Below are positions 1 to 8,134 of a DNA stretch of 64,000 bases, piece by piece. Positions within the stretch are counted from its first letter, which is position 1. Each line of letters begins with the position of its first letter. The translations under genes and the position numbers were made by a program. The notes under the pieces were generated by a model that had not been told where the DNA came from, did no database searches, and was given only the letters and a program-made list of their open reading frames with translations. Origin of the DNA: Streptomyces venezuelae (lineage in GTDB: Bacteria; Actinomycetota; Actinomycetes; Streptomycetales; Streptomycetaceae); contig NZ_CP029189.1 of NCBI RefSeq assembly GCF_008642275.1, positions 7,546,001 through 7,610,000 of the forward strand. Reading direction: 5' to 3'.

Positions 1-497
1 GAAGCCCGTCCGTGGACCCGGCCGGCGAAGGCCCCGGTCCCCGGCCCGGCGACCGGGCTCCCGACTGCGCGGGCCTCACCGGGCCCATCGCCGGCTACCC
101 GCTGCGCCTGTACGACGTCCTGCGCGAGCGGGACCACGTACTGCTGCTCCACGGGGCCGCGTTCGGGCCCGGGTCCGACATCGGAACGGGCCTCGACGAA
201 CTCGTCCGGACGGCCCGGGAGTCCTCGGGCGGCCGCATGGAGGTCTGCCTGGTCCTCGCGGCGGCAGCGGAAGCGGACGCCGACGCGAAGGCCGTCATCG
301 AAGCCGACGGGACGACACTGCCGGTCTACGCCGACACCCGGGGCGAGTTCGCCCGCCTCTACGCGGCCGCGGAACCCACGGCCTTCGTGATCCGCCCGGA
401 CGGATACCTCGGCGCCCGGATCCCGCTCTCCCCGACCGCCCCGCGGCAGCTCGCCGCCCACCTCGACAAGGTCTTCGCCGCGAGCGCGCCGAACTGA
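1..497 (+). CDS. FAD-dependent aromatic-ring monooxygenase, C-terminal fragment (cut by window edge)
   Basis: The reading frame is open from the first bases and has no convincing start, so this is probably the 3' end of a longer gene. The visible 160 or so residues resemble the thioredoxin-like C-terminal domain of PheA/TfdB-type flavoprotein hydroxylases. They contain the family's PRPGDRAPD opening, a hydrophobic strand (HVLLLHGAAFG) and the closing FVIRPDGYLGAR segment. In those enzymes this domain helps dimerisation and lacks the redox cysteines of true thioredoxins; no CxxC is seen here. The FAD-binding Rossmann region would lie upstream of the window. Substrate cannot be inferred. A free-standing small thioredoxin-fold protein starting at the GTG at 12 is less likely, because the frame continues in open form to the edge. 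Confidence 0.7.
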   Translation, partial: SPSVDPAGEGPGPRPGDRAPDCAGLTGPIAGYPLRLYDVLRERDHVLLLHGAAFGPGSDIGTGLDELVRTARESSGGRMEVCLVLAAAAEADADAKAVIEADGTTLPVYADTRGEFARLYAAAEPTAFVIRPDGYLGARIPLSPTAPRQLAAHLDKVFAASAPN

Positions 498-504
498 CCC
501 GTCG

Positions 505-580
505 GGGCCGCACCGGTCGGTCAGGGCCGCACCGGTCGGTCATGGCCCCATTGATCCGTCAGGGCCGCACCCGTCCGTCA
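505..580. repeat. Four 19-bp tandem units between convergent genes
   Basis: Units start at 505, 524, 543 and 562. The first two are identical (GGGCCGCACCGGTCGGTCA), the third is degenerate and the fourth differs at two positions. The array fills the whole gap between the monooxygenase stop and the stop of the convergent DUF6204 gene. It overlaps that stop by three bases. Confidence 0.85.
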
Positions 581-952
581 GGCCTGGGCACCGGCGCCGG
601 ACCGGGCGGCCTCCCGGCGCTGCCGCTTGCCCAGCGGGGCCAGCGACATGTCCTGGGCCTGCGACCTCAGCTGCTTGAAGCCGTACCCGCGCTCGCCCAG
701 CCAGCTCTCCGCCGCCAGCTCCGCCCTGGCCGTGGCGTCGAGGATGTCCTCCTCCGCCTCACCCGTGTCCACGAAACGGAACGTGAAGAAGGGCCGGGCC
801 GCGAGGTCGTACGACAGATGCCCCTCGGCGGTGAACTCCGCGCGCAGCATGTCGTGCTCGGGAGCCGCGGCCAGCAGCTCGGCCCTCTGGGCGTCGGTCA
901 GACCGTCGAACGAGCCGCGGACGGTGATACGGAAGGTACGGGTAGCGCTCAT
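578..952 (-). CDS. DUF6204 family protein
   Basis: A 124-residue soluble protein. It begins with a beta-strand-like RTFRITVRGSF segment and carries a central FFTFRFVDTGEAEEDILDA stretch and a basic C-terminal tail. It matches what I know of the actinobacterial DUF6204 family, small proteins of unknown function common in Streptomyces. No catalytic motif, signal peptide or membrane segment is visible. A TAGGCT hexamer lies six bases before the ATG, so the message may be leaderless. It is convergent with the monooxygenase gene and appears monocistronic. Function unknown. Confidence 0.75.
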   Translation of the reverse strand: MSATRTFRITVRGSFDGLTDAQRAELLAAAPEHDMLRAEFTAEGHLSYDLAARPFFTFRFVDTGEAEEDILDATARAELAAESWLGERGYGFKQLRSQAQDMSLAPLGKRQRREAARSGAGAQA

Positions 953-1025
953 CCCAGCAGCCTAGGTCGGATGCTCCGTCCCATGCACCCGGATATCCGC
1001 CGGTCCGCCCGGCTCGGCCACCTCA

Positions 1026-1095
1026 CGGACCGCCGCGGACCGCCACGGACCGCCACGGACCGCCGCGGACCGCCGCGGAGCGCCGCGGAGCGCCG
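1026..1095. repeat. Seven 10-bp tandem units in a divergent gap
   Basis: Seven head-to-tail decamers, consensus CGGACCGCCG, with A for G at the last position in two units and G for C at position 5 in the last two. The array occupies the gap between the divergent DUF6204 and VWA genes, about 70 bases upstream of the VWA promoter. The unit length equals roughly one helical turn. Confidence 0.85.
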
Positions 1096-1175
1096 CGTAC
1101 ACCGCCCGGACACCCCGAAAGCCCCGGCCGGAAGCCCGTTTTGGATTGCCGGACGATCCTCAATACGATCCGGCG

Positions 1176-2453
1176 ATGATCACAAGAAAACGGCTTGCGG
1201 TCGGGGCGTGCGGCCTGCTCGCCGCCCTGGCCGTCGGGCTCTTCCCGGCGAGCGCCACCGCCGCCGACGAACCGACGGCGAAGGAACCCCCCAAGGTCGA
1301 CCTCGTGCTCGACGTGAGCGGCTCCATGCGGGCCGCCGACATCGACGGACAGACCCGCATGGCAGCGGCCAAGCAGGCCTTCAACGAGGTCATCGACGCG
1401 GTCCCGGCCGAGGTGCGCCTCGGCATACGCACCCTCGGGGCCAACTACCCCGGGGACGACCGGGCCCTCGGCTGCAAGGACACCAAGCAGCTCTACGCGG
1501 TCGGCCCCCTCGACCGGACCGAGGCGAAGACCGCCGTGGCGACCCTGGCCCCCACCGGCTGGACGCCGATCGGACCGGCCCTGCTCGGCGCGGCCCAGGA
1601 CCTGGAGGGCGGCAACGGCTCCAAGCGGATCGTGCTCATCACGGACGGCGAGGACACCTGCGCCCCGCTGGACCCGTGCGAGGTGGCGCGCGACATCGCC
1701 GCCAAGGGCATCCACCTCGTCATCGACACCCTCGGCCTCGTCCCGGACGCCAAGACCCGGGCCCAGCTGACCTGCATCGCCGAGGCCACCGGCGGTACCT
1801 ACACCTCGGTGCAGCACAAGGCGGACCTCTCCAACAGGGTGAAACAACTCGTCGACCGGGCCGCGGACCCGGTCGTCAACCCGGTGGCGACCGAGGGCAC
1901 CAAGCAGTGCGAGGGCGCCCCGCAGCTGAAGGCCGGCCTCTACAGCGACCGCGAGAGCTTCGGGGAACACCGCTGGTACCGGGTCGACGTCCTCCCGGGA
2001 CAGGAACTGCGCGCCTCCGTCAGCATCGGCGCCGACCGCGCGGTCAACAACGACTACGGTGTCCTGCTGCGCGCCACCACCGTCCACGGGCGCGAGATCG
2101 TGCGCGGCTCGGAGGCGGGCGACGGACGCACCGACGTCCTCTCCACCGGCCTGCGCTATCCGAAGGCAGAGATCGACGGCCTGGACTCGGACGCCAAGCC
2201 CGTGCCGGAGACCGTCTGCCTCCAGGTCAGCAACTCCTTCTCCGCTCCCGCCTCCGTCAAGACGACCCCCGGCATGCCCGTCGAGCTGACCATCGACGTG
2301 GTGGACGGACCCGACGAGGCCTCCGACGTCGCCGCGTTCGGCCTCGGGCGCGGCTGGTGGCTGCTGGCCGTGCTGGCGCTCGCCGGGCTGCTCGCCGGTC
2401 TGGTGTGGGGATGGATCTCCCGCTGGCGCATCTCCGTCTGGAGGACCAACTGA
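1176..2453 (+). CDS. Secreted, membrane-anchored von Willebrand factor A domain protein
   Basis: A 425-residue protein with an N-terminal signal peptide (LLAALAVGLFPASATAA). A VWA domain follows over about residues 35-220. Its MIDAS metal site is intact: DVSGS near the start, a threonine in PTGWTPIG and an aspartate in LITDGED. A second beta-rich region follows, and the protein ends in a single membrane helix plus a short basic tail, so the VWA domain should sit outside the membrane. VWA domains of this kind bind protein partners through a divalent metal. The stop overlaps the next start as TGATG, so the two products are probably made together. The ATG at 1176 was preferred because TACGAT lies six bases upstream; a TTG at 1146 is the alternative. 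Confidence 0.85.
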   Translation: MITRKRLAVGACGLLAALAVGLFPASATAADEPTAKEPPKVDLVLDVSGSMRAADIDGQTRMAAAKQAFNEVIDAVPAEVRLGIRTLGANYPGDDRALGCKDTKQLYAVGPLDRTEAKTAVATLAPTGWTPIGPALLGAAQDLEGGNGSKRIVLITDGEDTCAPLDPCEVARDIAAKGIHLVIDTLGLVPDAKTRAQLTCIAEATGGTYTSVQHKADLSNRVKQLVDRAADPVVNPVATEGTKQCEGAPQLKAGLYSDRESFGEHRWYRVDVLPGQELRASVSIGADRAVNNDYGVLLRATTVHGREIVRGSEAGDGRTDVLSTGLRYPKAEIDGLDSDAKPVPETVCLQVSNSFSAPASVKTTPGMPVELTIDVVDGPDEASDVAAFGLGRGWWLLAVLALAGLLAGLVWGWISRWRISVWRTN

Positions 2454-3265
2454 TGCGTAGAGTAGGCACACTGACCGCGTCCCTGCTGGCCACGGTCGCC
2501 GCCCTCACCGTGGCGGGTACGGCCGTGGGCACGGCCGCCGCGGACACGCCCTCACCGAGCGCCAGCGCCAGCGCGAGTCCGGGCGGGGCCAAGGCCGAAT
2601 CTGCTCCGACCGAGGCCGGCACCAGTTTCCGTACCGCGGCGGCGTTCCGCCCGGGCCAGAAGGCCACGGCCGGCGCCTCCAGCGGCGACTACCTCTACTG
2701 GGTGGTGCCGATCGACGCGCAGCAGCGCGCCACGGTGAAGGCCGCCGTCACCCTGCCCGAGCCGGCGGCCCGGCACGGCGCCTCGACCTGGCGGCTCGAC
2801 GTGTACGACGGACTGCGCCGCCGGCAGGCCTGCACCTACGGCACGCAGACCGCGTCCGCGGCGAAGGAAGCCGCGGCGGTCGAACTGTCCTGCACCCTGC
2901 GCACCGTACGCGCGGGCGCCGAGCCGTGGGCCAACGATCCGCTGCCGGGCAGCTACTACATCCGTCTGACGGTCGTGGACCTGCCGGACGAGGACAAGGG
3001 CCTTCCGGTGCGCGCGGCCGTCGAGGCCGAGGTGAAGGAGACGGGCGGCGTCAGCGCGGTGGACGGCGCGCTCTCCACCCCGCTGGTCGCCGGCACCGTG
3101 ACCGCGACCCTGCGCGAGCCGGAGGACGGCTGGGCCGGGGGCTGGTGGTCGGACCGCTGGATCTGGACCGCGGCGGGCGGCGTGCTCGCCGCCCTCGCGG
3201 GCGTCTTCGGGTACAGCCTCACCCGGGGCTCCGGGCGCCCGTCCAGGGTCCCGCCCACCGCCTGA
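2453..3265 (+). CDS. Secreted single-pass membrane protein coupled to the VWA protein
   Basis: A 270-residue protein with an N-terminal signal peptide ending near GTAAADTP. A Ser/Ala-rich linker and a beta-rich ectodomain follow, then one C-terminal membrane helix (WTAAGGVLAALAGVFGYSL) and a short cytoplasmic tail. The ATG shares a base with the preceding stop (TGATG), so translation is probably coupled to the VWA gene. Shared topology and coupling suggest the two proteins form a surface complex; that is inference. I recognise no enzymatic motif. Two cysteines in the ectodomain (ACTYG and LSCTL) could form a disulfide. Confidence 0.8.
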   Translation: MRRVGTLTASLLATVAALTVAGTAVGTAAADTPSPSASASASPGGAKAESAPTEAGTSFRTAAAFRPGQKATAGASSGDYLYWVVPIDAQQRATVKAAVTLPEPAARHGASTWRLDVYDGLRRRQACTYGTQTASAAKEAAAVELSCTLRTVRAGAEPWANDPLPGSYYIRLTVVDLPDEDKGLPVRAAVEAEVKETGGVSAVDGALSTPLVAGTVTATLREPEDGWAGGWWSDRWIWTAAGGVLAALAGVFGYSLTRGSGRPSRVPPTA

Positions 3266-3270
3266 GGAAC

Positions 3271-3303
3271 GGGGAGGCCGCGGCCCCGGGCCACGGCCTC
3301 CCC
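3271..3303. terminator. Bidirectional hairpin terminator
   Basis: Arms at 3271-3285 and 3289-3303 form a 15-bp stem with one mismatch and a three-base loop, placed between the convergent VWA-partner and carboxypeptidase genes. Confidence 0.7.
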
Positions 3304-3350
3304 ACCTCGTCCCGGCCGGCCCGACGGGTCGCGCCGCTCTCCTCGTCCGG

Positions 3351-5906
3351 TCAGCGGCCGCGGGTGAGCCGCGTGCCGAAGTCGGGCTCGGCCAAAGCCC
3401 CCTTGACCGCGACGGGCACGTTCTTCGCACTCTCCCCACTGCCGACCGTGAGGACGGCCACTTCCGTACCGGCCTTCGCGGTGTGCGGCAGCGGTCCGGC
3501 GCCGGCCGGTACGGTGAGGGACAGTTTCAGCTGCTGGCCCGGCACGCCGATCACGTTCAGGTCCTTGGTGGCCACCAGCGGGGTACGCCCGCCGAGCCCG
3601 TCGTCCAGATGGCCGACGACATCGCCCTTGCGGACGACCGGGGCCGAGGCGAGAGCGTTCCGTACGGCCTCGATGATCTTCTTGCTGTTCGCCAGCACCA
3701 GCTTCAGGCTGTCGGCGCCGTCCTCGTCCGGCCCGTCCGCATGCTGATCCATCAGCGTGCCGAGGATCAGCGGCGTCTCGTCACCGATCGTCCTGTACGC
3801 CGCCCACATCAGGGTTCCGCCGGCGGGGGTGCTCGAACCGGTCTTGATACCCCGGATGCTGAGGCCCTGGCTGTTGAGCAGGATGTTGTTGTTCTCGAGC
3901 CGCTCGGGCAGCCCCTTGATGGTGGCGTTCGGCAGCGCGACGATCGTGCGGAACACCTCGTCCTTCATGACGGCTTCGGCGAGCTTGAGCTGATCGGCGG
4001 CGGTGCTGACGGTGGCCGAGTCCAGACCGCTGGGGTCCGTGTACGTGGTGCTGTCCATGCCGAGTTCCTTGGCGGCGGCGTTCATCTTCGCCACGAACGC
4101 GGCCTCGGAGTCGGTGCCGGAGTCCCAACGGGCCAGCAGACGGCCGATGTTGTTCCCCGACGGGATCATGAGCATCTTGAGCATGTCCTGCTGGCTGAAC
4201 TTCTGCCCGACGGTCAGGCTCCGGATACGGGACTCGTGTTCCGAGCCGCCGTCCGCCACGGCCTTCGCGTCGACCGTGATGTCCGGACCCGGGTCGCTCT
4301 TGCGCAGCGGGTGGCTCTTGAGGATCACGTAGGCCGTCATCACCTTGGCGACACTGGCCGTCGGGACGGGCTTCTGCTCGCCGAAGGTGCCGAGGTCACC
4401 GGAGCCGGAGACGCGGACGGCGCCCTGGCCCTTGGCAGGCCAGGGGATGGAGAACTGCCCGTCGATGGCGCGGTCGGTGTCGGCCGCGACCAGCTGCGGG
4501 GTGGGGAGCGGGCGCAGCAGCTGGGCGCCGACGCCCGCGCCCACGAGGAGGAGCAGGATCGGCGTCCATATCTTGACGCGGCGCACCGCGGTCCGGCGCG
4601 GGGTCTCCGGCGGGGCAGGGGTGTTGGTGAGCTCGGCCAGCAGATCGAGCGGAGGCAGCGGCGCGGCGGGGGCCGGCCCGGCGAGCCTGTCTTCGGTGGG
4701 CTGCGGCTGGGCCCGCGGGGCGACGGGCGCGGGCAGGTCGACGTCCTTGAGCGCGACGAACTGGCTCGTCCGCTCGGGGTCCGGCTCGGCCTTCCGGGCC
4801 CAGGAGGGTGCCGTCCGCGGGGCGTCCGGCTCGGCGGGCTCCGCCTTGGGCACGGCGATGAGCATCGTCTGGTCGGACGGGTCTTCGACCGCGGTCCCGG
4901 CCCGATCCTTCGGCCCGGATCCACCGCCGGGACGGTCGCCGTCGCCGTCGTCGATGTCCGCGTCGGCTGCCACCGCCGCCGCGCCGGGGCGATCCGTGAC
5001 CCCGCGCCCGGCCTCCCCTTCCGGCTCGGAGCCGGCCTCTCCCTCGGACCCGGCGTGGGCCTTGGGCGCGGCTTCGCCGTCGGTTCCGGCCTCGGGCCCG
5101 GTTTCCCCGTCGGTTCCGGCCTCGGGCTCGGCTGCGCCCGGGTGCTCGGCGTCGGGCTCGGCTTCGCTGTCGGGTGCGGTGTCCGTCGTGGACCGGGTGC
5201 CGCCCGGCTGCTCGGTGTGGGCCTTGTCCTCGGGGTCCGGCTGGCGGGGGAGTTCGGCGTCGGCCTCGGGCCCGGTTTCCCCGTCGGTTCCGGCCTCGGC
5301 CTCGGGCTCGGCTTCGCTGTCGGGTGCGGTGTCCGTCGTGGACCGGGTGCCGCCCGGCTGCTTGGTGTTGGCCTTGTCCTCGGGGTCCGGCTGGCGGGGG
5401 AGTTCGACGTCGTCCTCGGGCCCGGTTTCCTTGTCGGTTCCGGCCTCGGCCTCGGCTGCGCCGGGGTGCTCGGCCTTGGGCTCGGCTTCGCTGTCGGGTG
5501 CGGTGTCCGTCGTGGACCGGGTGTCGCCCGGCTGCTTGGTGTGGGCCTTGTCCTCGGGGTCCGGCCGGTGGGGGAGTTCGGCGTCGTCCTCGGGCCCGGT
5601 TTCCTTGTCGGTTCCGGCCTCGGGCCTGGCCTCGGGCTCGGCTGCGCCGGGCAGCCCGCCGTCGGGCTCGGCTTCGCCGTCGGGGGTGGCTTCCGTCGCG
5701 GAGCGGCCTTCGCCGGGGAGTTCGGAGTCGGCCTCGGGCGCGGCCTCGCCCGGGAGTTCGGGCCCCGCCTCGGCGGCAGCCTCCGGCTCGCCCCCACCGT
5801 CGGCACCGTCCTCGGCCGTCGTCTTGGGCTCGCCCTCCAGGACCGTGGTTTCCGCCTCCGTCTCCGGGTCGTCCGAGGAACCGCCCGCCACCGTTACCGC
5901 CTTCAT
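3351..5906 (-). CDS. Membrane-anchored D-alanyl-D-alanine carboxypeptidase (PBP5/DacA-like) with acidic repeat N-terminus
   Basis: An 851-residue penicillin-binding protein. The C-terminal catalytic domain carries all three serine-peptidase motifs: SVAK (SxxK, near residue 515), SGN (near 582) and KTG (near 689). It should trim the terminal D-Ala of peptidoglycan stems outside the membrane. One membrane helix (WTPILLLLVGAGVGAQLL) lies near residue 450. The preceding 440 or so residues, predicted cytoplasmic, are low-complexity and rich in Glu, Asp, Pro, Thr and Gly; residues about 70-290 are an imperfect tandem repeat. Typical DacA proteins are 380-450 residues, so half of this one is an extra intracellular region. 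The gene stands alone between the VWA pair and plsC. Confidence 0.9.
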   Translation of the reverse strand: MKAVTVAGGSSDDPETEAETTVLEGEPKTTAEDGADGGGEPEAAAEAGPELPGEAAPEADSELPGEGRSATEATPDGEAEPDGGLPGAAEPEARPEAGTDKETGPEDDAELPHRPDPEDKAHTKQPGDTRSTTDTAPDSEAEPKAEHPGAAEAEAGTDKETGPEDDVELPRQPDPEDKANTKQPGGTRSTTDTAPDSEAEPEAEAGTDGETGPEADAELPRQPDPEDKAHTEQPGGTRSTTDTAPDSEAEPDAEHPGAAEPEAGTDGETGPEAGTDGEAAPKAHAGSEGEAGSEPEGEAGRGVTDRPGAAAVAADADIDDGDGDRPGGGSGPKDRAGTAVEDPSDQTMLIAVPKAEPAEPDAPRTAPSWARKAEPDPERTSQFVALKDVDLPAPVAPRAQPQPTEDRLAGPAPAAPLPPLDLLAELTNTPAPPETPRRTAVRRVKIWTPILLLLVGAGVGAQLLRPLPTPQLVAADTDRAIDGQFSIPWPAKGQGAVRVSGSGDLGTFGEQKPVPTASVAKVMTAYVILKSHPLRKSDPGPDITVDAKAVADGGSEHESRIRSLTVGQKFSQQDMLKMLMIPSGNNIGRLLARWDSGTDSEAAFVAKMNAAAKELGMDSTTYTDPSGLDSATVSTAADQLKLAEAVMKDEVFRTIVALPNATIKGLPERLENNNILLNSQGLSIRGIKTGSSTPAGGTLMWAAYRTIGDETPLILGTLMDQHADGPDEDGADSLKLVLANSKKIIEAVRNALASAPVVRKGDVVGHLDDGLGGRTPLVATKDLNVIGVPGQQLKLSLTVPAGAGPLPHTAKAGTEVAVLTVGSGESAKNVPVAVKGALAEPDFGTRLTRGR
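5161..5706 (-). repeat. Long imperfect tandem repeat inside the carboxypeptidase gene
   Basis: A block beginning GCTTCGCTGTCGGGTGCGGT (read on the plus strand) recurs at 5161, 5311 and 5484, with a diverged copy at 5671. Spacings of 150, 173 and 187 bases are due to in-frame insertions. The encoded unit contains TDTAPDSEAEP and PDPEDKAHTKQPG. Such DNA may expand or contract by recombination without breaking the frame. Confidence 0.85.
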
Positions 5907-6123
5907 CCCAGCCCCGCCTTGCTGCTCACATCATGCCGATACGACCGGCGAGGCCCCGCGGGGCCTCGCCGCACTGCCAGATGTCCCCGGTACCCCGCTC
6001 GTTCCCTCCGCTGGATCTTGTGACCGTTCGGTCATATTCGCTGAGTACGCCTACTCATGCCCCGCCCGCCCCGCCGCCCGACCATGGGTCACATCGCACC
6101 GCACCATCCGAACGGGGTCGTCC

Positions 6124-6786
6124 ATGCTCAGCCGAATCGCCGCCGCCCTCGTGCCCGCTTTCGGGCGGCTGACCGTCACCGCCGACCCCGGGCACCGCCC
6201 CGCCTCCGGCGCCATCCTCGTCGCCAACCACACCTCCCTCGCCGACCCTGCCGTCGTGGTCGCCGCGCTGCGCCGGTACGGGATCGAGCCGGTCATCCTG
6301 GCCACCAGTGGCCTCTGGCGGGTCCCCCTGCTCGGCTCCGTGCTCCGCCGGGAAGGCCATATCGCCGTCCACCGCGGCACGGCCCGCGCGGCCGATTCCC
6401 TCGACGCCGCGGCCGTCGCCCTGGCCTCGGGCCGCAGCGTGCTGCTCTACGGCGAAGGCAGGCTGCCCGTGCGCCGCGACGCGGGCGAGACGCCGCCCGG
6501 CCCCTTCCGCAGCGGCCTGGCCCGGCTGGCCGCCGCGACGGGCGCACCGGTCGTGCCCGTCGGCCAGGCAGGCGCCCGCCGCCTCTGCTCCGGGAGCGGC
6601 GCCAAGCAGCTCGCCGGCGTGTTCACCGCCCCGCTGCGCAGGCCCTGCTTCCACGTCCACATCGGCTCGCCGCTGCACCTGCCCGACGGGGTGCCCGAGG
6701 CCACGGACCGGGCCCGGCAAGCGGTCACGGCCGCCTGGCAGACCGCGGCGTCCGCCCTCGGGGAGACGGGCCGGGACGCGGCCTGA
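6124..6786 (+). CDS. plsC: 1-acyl-glycerol-3-phosphate acyltransferase-like protein (PlsC family)
   Basis: A 220-residue protein of the PlsC/LPLAT family, which transfers acyl chains to lysophospholipids at the inner face of the membrane. The acyltransferase HX4D motif is present as NHTSLADP (His36, Asp41). The second block is YGEGRLPV near residue 111, a variant of the usual FPEGTRS, and a third block (APVVPVG) follows near residue 140. The N-terminus is weakly hydrophobic. The ATG at 6124 matches family length; the frame is open further upstream only because it runs opposite the carboxypeptidase gene. The exact acyl acceptor is not evident, and an ornithine-lipid role is possible. Confidence 0.85.
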   Translation: MLSRIAAALVPAFGRLTVTADPGHRPASGAILVANHTSLADPAVVVAALRRYGIEPVILATSGLWRVPLLGSVLRREGHIAVHRGTARAADSLDAAAVALASGRSVLLYGEGRLPVRRDAGETPPGPFRSGLARLAAATGAPVVPVGQAGARRLCSGSGAKQLAGVFTAPLRRPCFHVHIGSPLHLPDGVPEATDRARQAVTAAWQTAASALGETGRDAA

Positions 6787-6855
6787 GGAAGCCGATCGGC
6801 CGCTCGGACCGTGTCGCCGAGCCCGTCACCGGCCACGGCATGCGACCGTCTCCGC

Positions 6856-7095
6856 ATGACCGAAGGCTCGACACCACACATCTCCTCGGCGCGGATCACC
6901 GTACGAGGCGTGCAACCCGGAAACCCGCCCTTCCGCATCGTGGAAGTCGACGGCGAGTTCGTCGGCAGGGCGACGTCGATGACGGACGTGCTCCTGATCG
7001 CCGCGGAGGCGGGCATCACGATCCACGACCTCGACGACCTGGAGGTGGTCCACTGGGTCAACGGCGGCAAGTTCGCCTGGACGATCCCCAATTAG
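6856..7095 (+). CDS. Small hypothetical protein
   Basis: A 79-residue acidic protein with high GC at third positions. It has a conserved-looking core (VDGEFVGRATSMTDVLLIAAEAGI followed by a DLDD acidic patch and HWVNGGKFAWTI). It has no signal or membrane segment. I do not recognise the family. It lies 70 bases downstream of plsC and could share its transcript. Its TAG stop is the first base triplet of a terminal-inverted-repeat-like element. Confidence 0.6.
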   Translation: MTEGSTPHISSARITVRGVQPGNPPFRIVEVDGEFVGRATSMTDVLLIAAEAGITIHDLDDLEVVHWVNGGKFAWTIPN

Positions 7096-7186
7096 GCCAT
7101 CTCTTTCGGATCCTGTCGGCCGAGCGCGCGGCGCCCGGTGCCGTGCCCGGCGTCGAAGGCCCGGCAGGATCCGGAAGAGACGGCCT
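7094..7186. repeat. 93-bp element with 26-bp inverted ends (MITE-like)
   Basis: The left arm (7094-7119) contains TCTCTTTCGGATCCTG. The right arm (7161-7186) is its inverted copy with three mismatches. The 41-base centre is GC-rich and has no coding signal. The left arm starts inside the TAG stop of the preceding gene. A third, solitary copy of the arm follows another TAG stop at 27394-27420. It may be a non-autonomous insertion sequence relic or a shared terminator-type repeat. Confidence 0.6.
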
Positions 7187-7206
7187 GGTGCAGTGACCGG
7201 CGAACC

Positions 7207-7241
7207 CGCCCCGGCCGGGCCTGCGGAGCCCGGCCGGGGCG
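7207..7241. terminator. Strong hairpin between convergent genes
   Basis: A perfect 14-bp stem (7207-7220 with 7228-7241) and a seven-base loop, between the 79-residue protein gene and the convergent lipoprotein gene. Confidence 0.75.
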
Positions 7242-7291
7242 CTCCGCGCCTCGCAGGACCGGTCACCGTGCCCCGGCATCGGGTACGGCAC

Positions 7292-8017
7292 TCAGCGGGT
7301 GCTGTGTCCGAGGACCACATGGGCCGCTACCTCGCCGTCGGCGTCCGTGTCGATGAAGGACACCACCACCGGGCTGCTGCCAGTGGGACCGCCCGCCGTG
7401 GCGCGCAGCCGGTAGCGCTCGGTGCGGACGGCCTCGCGGGCGAGCGGGCTGCCACCCGAGAACAGGGCCGGCGGCTTGGCGTCGTTGGCGATGCGGAAGT
7501 CGGCCGGGCGCCAGCCGCCCGAGGCCCCGTCGAAACGCTCCAGGAGGAATCCCGGCCCGCTGCCCGCCCCGGCGCCGCCTTCGCCGACCAGCATCTCCAT
7601 CTGGAAGGCGACCAGCACGTGCCGGTACTCGGCGGAGTTGCCGTTGCGCAGGGTGACGGTGAACTCCTGCGGGGCGCCGCCCCGGACGAGGGCGAGCCGA
7701 CCGTCCCGGGTGTCGACCGTCGCCGTGAGCCGGGTCTGGGCCGGGGGAGGAGGCACGGGCCGGCTCACGGCCGGGGGCGGGGTCGGGGATGCCGAGGACG
7801 CCGGCGGCGTGGCGGCGGCGGTCGACGGCGAGGCGGAAGCGGACACCGCGGCGGCCGCCGAAACCGATGCCGACGCGGACGCCTCGGCGGACGCGGAAAC
7901 CGATGCAGCCGCCGGGGCCGTGCCGTGCTTCTCCCCGCACCCGGTGGCACCCGTCAGCAGGACGGCGGCCACGGCCGCCGCACCCAGTGCGTTGCGGGGG
8001 CCTCGGGAAACTGGCAT
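7292..8017 (-). CDS. Secreted lipoprotein of unknown function
   Basis: A 241-residue protein with a lipoprotein signal: an N-terminal basic stretch, a hydrophobic core (ALGAAAVAAVLLTGA) and the lipobox TGATGC. A long Ala/Ser/Pro linker follows (roughly residues 30-95), then a beta-rich domain of about 140 residues that contains EFTVTLRNGNSAEYRHV and a DTDADGE acidic loop. The C-terminal domain looks like an extracellular Ig-like or DUF-type sandwich, but I cannot name it. It is expected on the outer face of the cytoplasmic membrane. It is monocistronic between a convergent neighbour and the PhzF gene. Confidence 0.7.
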   Translation of the reverse strand: MPVSRGPRNALGAAAVAAVLLTGATGCGEKHGTAPAAASVSASAEASASASVSAAAAVSASASPSTAAATPPASSASPTPPPAVSRPVPPPPAQTRLTATVDTRDGRLALVRGGAPQEFTVTLRNGNSAEYRHVLVAFQMEMLVGEGGAGAGSGPGFLLERFDGASGGWRPADFRIANDAKPPALFSGGSPLAREAVRTERYRLRATAGGPTGSSPVVVSFIDTDADGEVAAHVVLGHSTR

Positions 8018-8134
8018 GGGATCGGTCCTCCAGGGGTCGGCTTCGGCAGGAAGCTAGCAAGGCGGCGCCCTTGCCGACGAGGTCGATCACGCTTCGAGGC
8101 GGCGACGGTTCGGTCACGGTCGCCCCGGGCCGGC

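Noticed and set aside
4345..6123. Upstream extension of the PlsC frame, giving an apparent 800-residue protein
   Set aside because: The extension lies opposite the carboxypeptidase gene, is Ser/Pro/Ala-rich and ends the normal family N-terminus at 6124.
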